Source of the DNA: Herbidospora mongoliensis | Lineage (GTDB): Bacteria; Actinomycetota; Actinomycetes; Streptosporangiales; Streptosporangiaceae | Direction of reading: 5' to 3' | NCBI RefSeq assembly: GCF_001570545.1 | Contig: NZ_BBXD01000027.1 | Location: 1 to 64,000 of the forward strand | DNA length: 64,000 nt | The notes under the pieces: generated by a model | Seen by the model: the letters and a program-made list of their open reading frames with translations, nothing else | Database searches by the model: none | What the model was told of the DNA's origin: nothing | In this document: positions 16,368 through 24,094 of the stretch, in pieces | Layout of the letters: each line of letters begins with the position of its first letter | Position numbering within the stretch: position 1 is the stretch's first letter | Translations under genes and position numbers: made by a program

Positions 16368-17554
16368 GGGGCCTTCTCTGCGGGGAAACGGGCGTGGACG
16401 CGGAATCCGCCTTCCGGGCGGGGTCCGGCGGTGAGCGTGCCGCCCACGCTGCGGGCTCGTTCGGTCATTCCGACGAGGCCGAGCCGGGAGCCGCTGGTGT
16501 CGCCGGCGGCCCGGCCGTCGTCGGTGACGTCGAGTTCGACCGTGTCGGGTTCGCGGCCGGTGACGCGGATGGTGGCGCGGGCGGCGGGCCCGCCGTGGCG
16601 GGTGGTGTTGGTGAGGGCTTCCTGGACGATCCGGTAGATCGCGGCCTGCAGGGAGGGGCGCAGGCGAATCTCGTCCACATCGAGAACGAGGTCGGCCCCT
16701 GATCGGGCCGCCAGCGCGGGCAGGGCCGACAGGTCGGGGACCGGCTCGGCGCGGTCCGGGCCGTCGGAGTCGCGCAGGAACTCCAGGGCCGCCCGGACAT
16801 CCGAGCGGGCGGTGCGGCAGCTCTCCGCGATGTCGTCGAGGGCGGCGGCCAAGGCCCGGCGATCCATGCGCGCCGGGTCGACGTTCAGCACGTGGGCGGC
16901 CACCGACGCCTGCACCCCGATCAGGGTGATCGAGTGCGACAGGATGTCGTGCAGGTCACGCGCGATGCGCAGTCGTTCCTCGGCGACGCGACGGGCGGCG
17001 ACCTCTTCCCTGGTGCGCTCGGCGCGGTCGGCCCGCTCGCGATGGGCTCGCATGAACACACCGGTCGCGACGACGAAGGCGATCCAGCCGGAGACGCGCA
17101 GGGTCTCCAGGGCGTCGCCGGAGCCCGCGATCCAGTCGGCGGCCACGGTGCCGGCGATCACGATCGTGCCCACGGTCCAGGCCCGGAGCGGCGGGGCGGT
17201 GGTGGCGAAACCGTACAGAACCAGCATGGCGGCCAGGGTCGGGGCGATGTGGTTGTAGCCGAGCGCGTGGTACGGGCCGATGAAGACCACCAGGATCACC
17301 ACGGCGGCGGTGGGATGGAGCCGGCGGAGCGCGACGGAGGCCTGGCCGCACATCATGAGCACCCAGCCGAGGGTGTCGGGTGGTCTCCCGTTGTCGCCGA
17401 GCCGGGTCAGCAGCACCGACAGGGCCATGAGGGCCAGGGCGAGCGGGATGTCGGTGCGCAGGATTCGGCCCGCTGTCATGCCGGTGTGCACGTGGTGTCC
17501 TCGGTGGTCTGTCAGGCGTCTCGTCCATCCATGCTCGCGGTTCGGCGAACTCAT
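16364..17554 (-). CDS. Membrane sensor histidine kinase (HisKA_3 type)
   Basis: Up to 396 residues. The N-terminal half has about five hydrophobic helices (LALALMALSVLL, AAVVILVVFIGPYHAL, AAMLVLYGFATTAPPL and others), followed by the dimerisation motif RIARDLHDILSHSITLI with the phospho-accepting His, then an HATPase_c domain (IVQEALTNTTRHG as N box, DDGRAAGD, SRLGLVGMTERA as G box). The ATG at 17479 (MTAGRILRTD) is an alternative start close to the first helix. Coupled to the response regulator by a 4-bp overlap. The membrane part gives no hint of the signal. Confidence 0.92.
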   Translation of the reverse strand: MSSPNREHGWTRRLTDHRGHHVHTGMTAGRILRTDIPLALALMALSVLLTRLGDNGRPPDTLGWVLMMCGQASVALRRLHPTAAVVILVVFIGPYHALGYNHIAPTLAAMLVLYGFATTAPPLRAWTVGTIVIAGTVAADWIAGSGDALETLRVSGWIAFVVATGVFMRAHRERADRAERTREEVAARRVAEERLRIARDLHDILSHSITLIGVQASVAAHVLNVDPARMDRRALAAALDDIAESCRTARSDVRAALEFLRDSDGPDRAEPVPDLSALPALAARSGADLVLDVDEIRLRPSLQAAIYRIVQEALTNTTRHGGPAARATIRVTGREPDTVELDVTDDGRAAGDTSGSRLGLVGMTERARSVGGTLTAGPRPEGGFRVHARFPAEKAP

Positions 17555-17832
17555 CGGATCGCGCCGGCGGTGGATTTCCGCGTACTCCCGCAGAGGACAT
17601 GGTCACGGGAAACACCCCCACGGGAGTAGCCGGACTGCTGGAAAGACACATTTCCTGCTTTCGAATGAATTCGCGGTACTCCCCGCTGGCCCGGCTCCGA
17701 GGCAGGGATCCGGGAGGAGCAACCCGCGTACCCCCAGTGGAGTATTTTCGCACTTCGCGACGGCGCCTGAACGCCGTACCGGCGCATGTCGCCACCTCTT
17801 CCGCGCACCCGATTCACCATTCATCGGGAAAA

Positions 17833-17844
17833 CGCAAATTTGCG
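17833..17844. promoter_or_regulatory. Perfect 12-bp palindrome upstream of the monooxygenase-cyd genes
   Basis: CGCAAATTTGCG, about 80 bp upstream of the monooxygenase start, in an AT-richer patch of the 370-bp divergent gap 17555-17923. That gap has no convincing gene. The palindrome is a candidate operator for the monooxygenase-cydAB transcript; no regulator can be named. Confidence 0.4.
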
Positions 17845-17923
17845 ACTCCGCATAAAAACAGTTCACGATGCGGACGAGTTCGCGTTTACAGGACGGACTC
17901 AGGAGAGGAAACGGGGATTCCCC

Positions 17924-19132
17924 ATGAAGGTGTTGATCATCGGTGCCGGGCTGGGCGGGTTGTGCCTCGCTCAGGGGCTACGTGGAAGCGGCATCGACGT
18001 CGAGGTCTTCGAACGCCGCCACGACCGCACCGTGGACCTCCAGGGTTACGGCATCCACCTCAACGAGGCGGGGTGCGCGGCCCTGCGAGCCTCGCTCCCG
18101 GCAGCGGTATGGGCCCTGATCGACGAGCGGGCCGGCCAGGCGGGGGCCACCTCGGGTTTCTACGATCAGCGACTGCGCCGGCTCACCCGGATCGGGAACG
18201 GCGCGCAGGGCCGGCGCCGCTCCGTCGGCCGATCGGTTCTGCGTGACCTGCTGCTCACGGGCCTGGCCGACGACACGGTGCGGTGGGGGAAGGAGTTCCT
18301 CCGCTACGAGGAGCTCCCCAATGGGCAGGTCAGGGCGCATTTCGCCGACGGCGGCCATGCCGACGGCGACCTGCTGGTCGGGGCCGATGCGAGCAACTCG
18401 CGGGTCCGCGCCCAGCGTCTGCCACAGCTGCGGCGCGAGGACCTCGGCGTGATCAGCATCGCCGGTCGAACCGCGATGACGGACGAGGCGACGGCGGGAC
18501 TCCCCCGTGCCATCCTCGACGGCACCCCCAACAGCGTCGTGCCCGCGGGTCCGGGGTGGATGTTCGTCTGCACCTGGTCCGGCGGCCCGGCCGACGGTCC
18601 CTACGTCGTCTGGGCCTACATCGGCAGCCGTGCCGGGTTCCCCGACGGTGTCGAGGAGCGTTCCGGTACGGAGTTGCGGGACCTCGTCCTGTCCAGGATC
18701 GCCACCTGGTCACCGGCGCTGACCACCCTGGTCCGGCACGGTGACCCCGGCTCGGTGGCGCCCGTGGTGCTCAGGTCGATGCCGCGACTCGAGTCGTGGC
18801 CGAGCGGCAATGTCACCCTGCTCGGCGACGCGGCCCACAACATGACGCCGATGGCCGGCATGGGGGCCAACACGGCCCTGCGTGACGCGGCCGCGCTGCG
18901 CCGGATTCTCCTGGACGTCCACGCCGGACATCGCGCACTCCTGGCGGCCGTCTCCTCGTACGAGGAGGAAATGCGGGGCTGGGCCAACGCCGCGCTGGCC
19001 GCCTCCCGCCGCAACGCCGAGTCGGCCGGGACGACCAACCGGCTCGCCCGCGGGACCTTCCGTGTCCTGCTGCGGGTCGCCGACCGAGTCCCCGCGGTGA
19101 AGAAGGCCGTGTTCGAGCGGCCCTCCAGTTGA
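17924..19132 (+). CDS. FAD-dependent monooxygenase (PheA/TfdB-type fold)
   Basis: 402 residues from ATG 17924 (MKVLIIGAGLGGLCLAQGL), the Rossmann GxGxxG FAD-binding start; a longer frame upstream has no support. It has the second FAD motif NVTLLGDAAHNMTPMAGMGA (GD motif) and, in the middle, DLLVGADASNSRVRAQRL (DG-like motif). This is a class A flavin monooxygenase, likely hydroxylating an aromatic or polyketide-like substrate with NAD(P)H and O2. It runs into cydA with almost no gap, an unusual pairing with a respiratory oxidase. Substrate not inferable. Confidence 0.86.
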   Translation: MKVLIIGAGLGGLCLAQGLRGSGIDVEVFERRHDRTVDLQGYGIHLNEAGCAALRASLPAAVWALIDERAGQAGATSGFYDQRLRRLTRIGNGAQGRRRSVGRSVLRDLLLTGLADDTVRWGKEFLRYEELPNGQVRAHFADGGHADGDLLVGADASNSRVRAQRLPQLRREDLGVISIAGRTAMTDEATAGLPRAILDGTPNSVVPAGPGWMFVCTWSGGPADGPYVVWAYIGSRAGFPDGVEERSGTELRDLVLSRIATWSPALTTLVRHGDPGSVAPVVLRSMPRLESWPSGNVTLLGDAAHNMTPMAGMGANTALRDAAALRRILLDVHAGHRALLAAVSSYEEEMRGWANAALAASRRNAESAGTTNRLARGTFRVLLRVADRVPAVKKAVFERPSS

Positions 19133-19146
19133 GCCCCGCCACGTCG

Positions 19147-20388
19147 ATGGACACCGCCACTTTGGATCTCGCCCGGCTGGAATTCGCCGTCACGGCGAGC
19201 ATCCACTTCCTGTTCGTCGCCTTCACCCTGGGCGTGGCCACACTGGTGGCCCTGGTACAGACCCGCGCCACCGTCACGGGCTCACCGCTCCACTGGCGGA
19301 TGACGCGCTACTGGGGTCAGCTGTACGTGATCAACTACGCCGTCGGCATCGTCACGGGCCTGGTCATGGAGCTGCAACTGGGCCTGAACTGGTCAGGGCT
19401 GGGCCACTTCTCCGGGAACGTCTTCGGATCGCTGCTGGCGATGGAGACGCTCACCGCGTTCTTCCTGGAGTCGACGTTCCTCGGCTTGTGGATCTTCGGG
19501 TGGGGCCGGATGAACCGGTGGCTGCACCTGGGCCTGATCTGGGGCATCGTGCTGACCGCCTACGCCTCGGCGTTCTGGATCATGTTGTCCAACGGGTTCC
19601 TGCAGAACCCCGTGGGCTCCCGCGTCGTCGACGGCGTCCTGCGGCTGACCGACGCGAGCGCGGTCTTCACCAACGCCAGCGCCCTGGTCGCGCTGGGGCA
19701 CCTGATGGGCGGCGCGCTCCTGACCGGCGGGCTGGTCTTCGCCGGCGTGAGCGCCTGGCAGCTACGGGGCGCCCGCCACGGCGACGAGGTCGTCTACGCG
19801 ACGTCCCTGAAGTGGGGGCTGCGGGTCGCGCTGCCGGCTCTGCCGGTGACGGCGTGGATGGGTGTGACGCACTTCGACGTCCTGGAAGCCACCCAGCCGA
19901 TGAAGTCGGCGCTGCTGGGCGACAGTGCCGAACAGGCTCTTCTTCAGGGTCAGCTGGCCGCCCAATATGGTCCGGACCAGTACGTCCCCTCCTCGATCGG
20001 GACGATCGCCGCCTATCTGATGATGTTCTGCTGGGTGCTGATGCTGCTGGTCACGCTGGTGGGGCTGGCCGGCCGCCGCGTCCGGCTGCGGCTGCTCACC
20101 CTCGCGCTGCCGCTCCCGTTCATCGCCCTGCTGGCGGGGTGGGTGTTCCGTGAGACGGGCCGCCAGCCATGGGTGGTGTACGGCCTGCTCAAGACCGGAG
20201 ATGCCCTGTCACCGATGTCACCCCTCGCGCTGCGGACCTCACTGGTGGTCTTCACGGGGCTGTTCGTCTTCCTGGGCGTCGTCAACTACTGGCTGCTGGC
20301 CCGGTTCGCCCGCCGGGGGCCCGACGGTTCGGCGCTGGGAGTCACCTCCGCCGATCCCGCCGCCTCGATCCCGCATCCGACCTTCTAA
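19147..20388 (+). CDS. cydA: Cytochrome bd-type ubiquinol oxidase subunit I
   Basis: 413 residues from ATG 19147 (MDTATLDLARLEF); a TTG at 19129 overlapping the monooxygenase stop is the alternative. It has the heme-ligand and quinol-site layout of CydA: SIHFLFVAFTLG with His, MELQLGLNW, the acidic METLTAFFLESTFLGLW with two Glu of the proton/heme region, and GRQPWVVYGLLKTGDA near the C-terminus. The Q loop is short, as in cyanide-insensitive-type oxidases. It binds hemes b558, b595 and d and reduces O2 to water with quinol at the cytoplasmic membrane. Operon with cydB. Confidence 0.93.
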   Translation: MDTATLDLARLEFAVTASIHFLFVAFTLGVATLVALVQTRATVTGSPLHWRMTRYWGQLYVINYAVGIVTGLVMELQLGLNWSGLGHFSGNVFGSLLAMETLTAFFLESTFLGLWIFGWGRMNRWLHLGLIWGIVLTAYASAFWIMLSNGFLQNPVGSRVVDGVLRLTDASAVFTNASALVALGHLMGGALLTGGLVFAGVSAWQLRGARHGDEVVYATSLKWGLRVALPALPVTAWMGVTHFDVLEATQPMKSALLGDSAEQALLQGQLAAQYGPDQYVPSSIGTIAAYLMMFCWVLMLLVTLVGLAGRRVRLRLLTLALPLPFIALLAGWVFRETGRQPWVVYGLLKTGDALSPMSPLALRTSLVVFTGLFVFLGVVNYWLLARFARRGPDGSALGVTSADPAASIPHPTF

Positions 20389-20392
20389 GGAC

Positions 20393-21142
20393 ATGACCAT
20401 GGAAGTCGTCGCCGTCGCCGTGCTCGCGTTCTTCGCCCTCGGCTACCTGATCCTCGGCGGGGCCGACATCGGCACCGGCATGATGCTTCCCTACCTGGGC
20501 CGCACCGACCAGGAACGCCGCCTGGTCCTGACCGGGATCGCTCCGTTCTTCCTGGCCAACGAGGTGTGGCTGGTGGCGACGATCGGTCTGCTGGCGGGCG
20601 CGTTCCCCGAGTTGGAGGCGGTGGTCGTCCACGATCTGTATGTGCCCTTCACCCTCCTGCTCTTCGGGTGGGTCGTGCGGGACATGGGGTTGTGGCTCCG
20701 CGGCCGGGTCGATCGCCGCGCCTGGCGGGCCGTCGCCGACGTGGCCGTCTTCACGGCGAGCTGGTGCATGGCCCTGGGCTGGGGCGCGCTGATCGGGGCC
20801 GTTCTCGGCGGGCCGTCCCTGATCGGCATGGCCGCGGCCGCCGTGCTGTTCGGCCTGCACGGGCTCGCCTTCTCCGCGCTGCGCCTGACCGGCGTGCTGC
20901 GCCGCCGGGCCGAGCTCGGCCTGCCGGGCGCGGCGGCGCGGTTCCTGCTCACCTCGGCCGCGGTGGCCGTCATCGGGATCTTGGCGGGAGCGCGTCTGGA
21001 ACCGGCGGGTATGGCGGCGGATCGGGCGTCGCTGGCGTTCCTCCTGCCGCCGACGCTGGCGGTGCTTCCGGTGTTGATGGCGGCGCAGGCGTGGATGTGG
21101 TGGATGTTCCGGCACCGGGTGACCCGGCCGTCGTACCTGTGA
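20393..21142 (+). CDS. cydB: Cytochrome bd-type oxidase subunit II, short form
   Basis: 249 residues from ATG 20393 after an AAGGA site four bases beyond the cydA stop. It begins like CydB (LAFFALGYLILGGADIGTGM, then GIAPFFLANEVWLV) and has about seven hydrophobic helices. It is clearly shorter than the usual 330-380 residues, lacking roughly the last helices. No stop or frameshift is apparent and the downstream strand is occupied by a broken gene, so either a naturally short CydB lineage or a 3' truncation near 21142 is possible. Confidence 0.85.
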   Translation: MTMEVVAVAVLAFFALGYLILGGADIGTGMMLPYLGRTDQERRLVLTGIAPFFLANEVWLVATIGLLAGAFPELEAVVVHDLYVPFTLLLFGWVVRDMGLWLRGRVDRRAWRAVADVAVFTASWCMALGWGALIGAVLGGPSLIGMAAAAVLFGLHGLAFSALRLTGVLRRRAELGLPGAAARFLLTSAAVAVIGILAGARLEPAGMAADRASLAFLLPPTLAVLPVLMAAQAWMWWMFRHRVTRPSYL

Positions 21143-21145
21143 CCA

Positions 21146-21570
21146 GACACGCGGTCGTGCCGTCACCGAGGCGGCCGCTGGTGTTGTCGCCCCAGGCGTA
21201 CACCCGGCGCTCGACGATGGCGTAGCCGGGCTTCTCCCCGGCGTTCACCTGGGTCCGCGCCATCGACGCCGGGCACCCTCTTGTTCACCACCCCGGGCAG
21301 GTCGCCCCACAGGAAGACCGAGCCGGTGGAGTCGACGCCGCCGCTGAAGGTGCTCCCGGTGACGATCTGCCTGATCGTCTCCTCGCCGGGCAGGCCGCCC
21401 ACCAGCAAGGGAAAGCGCCGGTCCACCGTGCCGCCGTCACCGATCTGGCCCTCGGCGTTGAGGCCCCAGCACCAGAACTCGACCGCCGTCACCTGCGCGC
21501 CGACCTCGCCGGACGCCAGGGCCGTTCCCGCCATCGCGGCGGTCAGCGCGAGCGTCACCGCGACGGCCAT
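21146..21570 (-). pseudogene. Secreted RCC1-repeat protein remnant, frameshifted and truncated
   Basis: From ATG 21570 the minus strand encodes a signal peptide (VAVTLALTAAMAGTALASG) and RCC1-type repeats (FWCWGLNAEGQIGDGGTVDR, then SVFLWGDLPG). After KRVPG near 21270 the next repeat (RRVYAWGDNTSGRLGDGTTA) is in the next frame, so one indel separates them, and the gene ends against the cydB 3' end after only about three repeats instead of the seven of a full propeller. Confidence 0.65.
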
Positions 21571-21678
21571 CAGTCGTGATCTCGTCGTCGTCTCCGTTCA
21601 GGTTCTCCCTGTACGGCGTTCCTCACCGGTCCAGCCGCGGGAACGGAATGTCACGCGGCCCGCTTTTATCCGGCAGTT

Positions 21679-21716
21679 GTCAAGACCCGGTTCCGCATTG
21701 GAACGAGGGGTGTCAC
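21679..21716 (+). promoter_or_regulatory. Recurrent regulatory-like element, copy 1 (upstream of FHA gene)
   Basis: Contains GTCAAGACC, an inverted repeat GTTCC-GCATT-GGAAC and then GTGTCA. Nearly the same order of blocks recurs at 23949-23986. It lies about 80 bp upstream of the FHA-protein start, a promoter position. Confidence 0.5.
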
Positions 21717-21794
21717 GCCCCCGTCGGCGCGCGTAGAAAAGAGCCACACTTTCGAAAAAAACCATATTCTCCATCGGTTCTGAGGAGACGTGGC

Positions 21795-22616
21795 ATGCGG
21801 CCATCGGATGCACCACGGCTAGTCGTCATCCACCCGCCGGAATTGGCGGGAAAGGTGCTCCGGCTGGGCCGTGACCGCCAGTCACTGGGTCGCGGAAAGG
21901 CCGCCGACCTGCAACTCAATGATCCTCACCTCAGCTCTTTCCACGCCGTGCTGAGCCATGCGACCGGCCAGACGAGCGTCGAGGATCTGGGGTCGCGAAA
22001 CGGAACGATGGTGAACGGTGAACGGGTGCAGCGGCCGAAGGTCCTGCGCGACGGAGACGTGCTCCAGTTCGGCATCGTCCGAGCCCGATATGAGGAGCCC
22101 GAAGCGACCATTGTCGTGCCGTCCGCCCGTCCCGCCGAACAGGGGCCGGTCCGTTTCGACGTCGAGCGGCAGTCCGGTGATCAGATAAACAATGTGGGCC
22201 GCGACCAGTACCACTACGTCCAGAAGCGGGACAGTTTCCTGCGGGAGGTCGCGGCGGCTCGAACCCGATCTCTGCGAATGATCTGGTCGAGCCTGGCGCT
22301 GATATTCGGCGGCCTCATCGTCTACCTCTGGGGAGGTCACCTCGCCAGCGAGAGCGCCCTCACCGGGTTCTCCGGAACCATGGAAGATGTGCGATCCGGC
22401 CGAATGCCGTCCTACGACGACTTACTCAGGGAGCAGGCTTCCGCGTCTTTCGTCATGGAAATCGGACTGATCATCGGAGTGATCGGCGTCATGCTCCTGA
22501 TCGTCGCGTCGATCATGCACATCATCGCCGCGGCCTGCGGCAAGAAAGTGGACAGCGACCCGCGGCACTCCTGGAACACACCCGTCGAGCGCGGACGGGT
22601 CGGAGGACACAATTGA
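21795..22616 (+). CDS. FHA-domain membrane protein
   Basis: 273 residues from ATG 21795 (GAGGAGA site 7 bp upstream). Residues about 10-100 form an FHA phosphothreonine-binding domain: VLRLGRDRQSLGRG, LNDPHLSSFHAVLSH, VEDLGSRNGTMVNGERV with the conserved Gly-Arg, Ser-x-x-His and Asn-Gly. A linker has the motif QINNVGRDQYHYVQ, also found in the next gene. Two hydrophobic segments follow (MIWSSLALIFGGLIVYLWGG, then GLIIGVIGVMLLIVASIMH). FHA domains recognise Ser/Thr-kinase targets; no kinase gene is nearby. Overlaps the next start by four bases. Confidence 0.86.
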   Translation: MRPSDAPRLVVIHPPELAGKVLRLGRDRQSLGRGKAADLQLNDPHLSSFHAVLSHATGQTSVEDLGSRNGTMVNGERVQRPKVLRDGDVLQFGIVRARYEEPEATIVVPSARPAEQGPVRFDVERQSGDQINNVGRDQYHYVQKRDSFLREVAAARTRSLRMIWSSLALIFGGLIVYLWGGHLASESALTGFSGTMEDVRSGRMPSYDDLLREQASASFVMEIGLIIGVIGVMLLIVASIMHIIAAACGKKVDSDPRHSWNTPVERGRVGGHN

Positions 22617-22984
22617 CTTTCAACATCGGCAACCAGCACGCCGCCAACATCAACAACGTGGGCGGTGACCAGACCATTCACGGCGGGCAGCGGGGCACCG
22701 TCCACGCGGGGGAACCCAATGACTGGGCCCAGTCACTCGTCACCCGGCTCCGCGCCCTCGGCCTTCAGGATGAAGCGGCCGAGGCGGAGCTGATCAGGGC
22801 CGAACTGGCTCGCTCGCAGCCCGACCGCGAGGCCGTCGCCACCCGCCTGGAGCGGTTGACCGGGGCTCTGACCTCGGCGGGAGCGATCGCCCAGGCGGGT
22901 CAGTCCCTGCACGGACCCCTGTCGGCCCTGGCCGGATGGCTGGGAGCGCTCGGGGCGCCGGTCATGCAGGCTCTCTCGGGCTGA
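22613..22984 (+). CDS. Small protein with NNVGGDQ motif, partner of the FHA protein
   Basis: 123 residues starting at a TTG that overlaps the FHA stop (TTGA), so translation is coupled. The N-terminus HAANINNVGGDQTIHGGQ resembles the INNVGRDQYHY stretch in the FHA protein; such Asn/Gly-rich motifs occur next to coiled or helical domains in proteins of signalling and conflict systems. The rest is an Ala/Leu-rich helical region (LVTRLRALGLQDEAAEAEL) ending in a Gly/Ala hydrophobic stretch. No family name known to me. The last 23 bp overlap the convergent LysR gene. Confidence 0.65.
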   Translation: MTFNIGNQHAANINNVGGDQTIHGGQRGTVHAGEPNDWAQSLVTRLRALGLQDEAAEAELIRAELARSQPDREAVATRLERLTGALTSAGAIAQAGQSLHGPLSALAGWLGALGAPVMQALSG

Positions 22985-23876
22985 GAGATCGGAAGGCTTC
23001 CAAGAGGGCGTTGACGACGCCCTGCCGGTCGGTGCGCCGACGGGCGATGTGGAAGGCCACGGGGGCGGCGCCGGTCAGTTTCACGGCACGGAAGGCGGAG
23101 CCCAGGAGCGGTTCCACCCCTGTGACGGTCGCGATCACGGCCGCACCGTCGGCGGCCTGGCGCAGCACTCCGGTGAAGCTACCGGCGTGCGTCTCGACCA
23201 GGCGCGCCTGGCGGCGCGGCCGTATGTCCCCGAGCCAGAACTGGCTCATCCACTCCTCCGGGCAGACCGGGTTGTACAGGATCGGCTGCTCGCTGAAGTC
23301 CTCCACTTTCATCGTCTCGGCGTCGGCGAGGGCATGCCGGGCGGCGACCACGCCGACCCTCGGGCTGGCGAGGGACAGGGGGAAGGAGTCCACGACGGGA
23401 TGCCGCACGGGCGCGAAGGTCCAGAGGAGATCGACCTGGTGGTCGGGCAGACAGCGGGTGAGGGAGGGAAAGGCGATGTCCTGGCGAACCAGCCGCGTCT
23501 CGGGGAAGCTGCGGCGGACCTCCCGCGCGATGCCGCCCATGTCGATCTGCCCGAGGATCGCCCCCGTACCGGCGGGGACACCGAGCCGCACCGTGCACCG
23601 TGCGGACGCGGCCCTGGCGTTCTCACGAGCAGCGCCGGCCTGAGCGATCAGAGGTTTGGCGTCGGCCGCGAACCGCCGGCCTTCTGGGGTCACGGCGAGC
23701 ACGCCGGCGGGGTTCCGCTCGATGAGGACGACTCCGAGTTGTCGTTCCAGACGTTGGATGCGCTTGCTCAACGCCGATGAGGTCAGGTGCAGCCGCAGTG
23801 CCGCACGCCCGTAATGCCTTTCCTCTGTGAGCACCAGGAAGTCGGCGACCAACCCGAGGTCCAAATCCATACGCAC
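22962..23876 (-). CDS. LysR-family transcriptional regulator
   Basis: 304 residues, typical length. The N-terminal winged helix-turn-helix is DFLVLTEERHYGRAALRLHL, then SSALSKRIQRLERQLGVVLI, followed by a type-2 periplasmic-binding-like effector domain (VRLGVPAGTGAILGQ onward). GTG 23876 is the longest start; ATG 23870 is close. It is convergent with the FHA pair and divergent from the broken helicase. LysR proteins usually control the divergent neighbour, here a pseudogene, so its present target may be elsewhere. Confidence 0.9.
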   Translation of the reverse strand: MRMDLDLGLVADFLVLTEERHYGRAALRLHLTSSALSKRIQRLERQLGVVLIERNPAGVLAVTPEGRRFAADAKPLIAQAGAARENARAASARCTVRLGVPAGTGAILGQIDMGGIAREVRRSFPETRLVRQDIAFPSLTRCLPDHQVDLLWTFAPVRHPVVDSFPLSLASPRVGVVAARHALADAETMKVEDFSEQPILYNPVCPEEWMSQFWLGDIRPRRQARLVETHAGSFTGVLRQAADGAAVIATVTGVEPLLGSAFRAVKLTGAAPVAFHIARRRTDRQGVVNALLEAFRSLSPREPA

Positions 23877-23948
23877 CCCTGCGTTCCGGATGAGCCAAGC
23901 GACCGATCCGATGCCGTAGGGACATCAATCAATGATCACCGTTCCCAA

Positions 23949-23986
23949 GTCAAGACCTGATTCCTTATCGGAACGAAGAGATGTCA
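23949..23986 (+). promoter_or_regulatory. Recurrent regulatory-like element, copy 2 (upstream of broken helicase)
   Basis: Same block order as 21679-21716: GTCAAGACC, then ATTCC-TTATC-GGAAC, then ATGTCA. It lies about 110 bp upstream of the helicase GTG start. The two copies differ by several substitutions and one base in spacing, so they are homologous elements rather than a recent duplication. Confidence 0.5.
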
Positions 23987-24094
23987 TATCCCGCGGATAT
24001 GTATCGAACAAAACCACAAGTACGGCAATCCGTAACTCCTGCGGCGTGGAATGCGATTGATTGGTTCCTCTGCGAAAGGTAAATCCGCTGTGGT

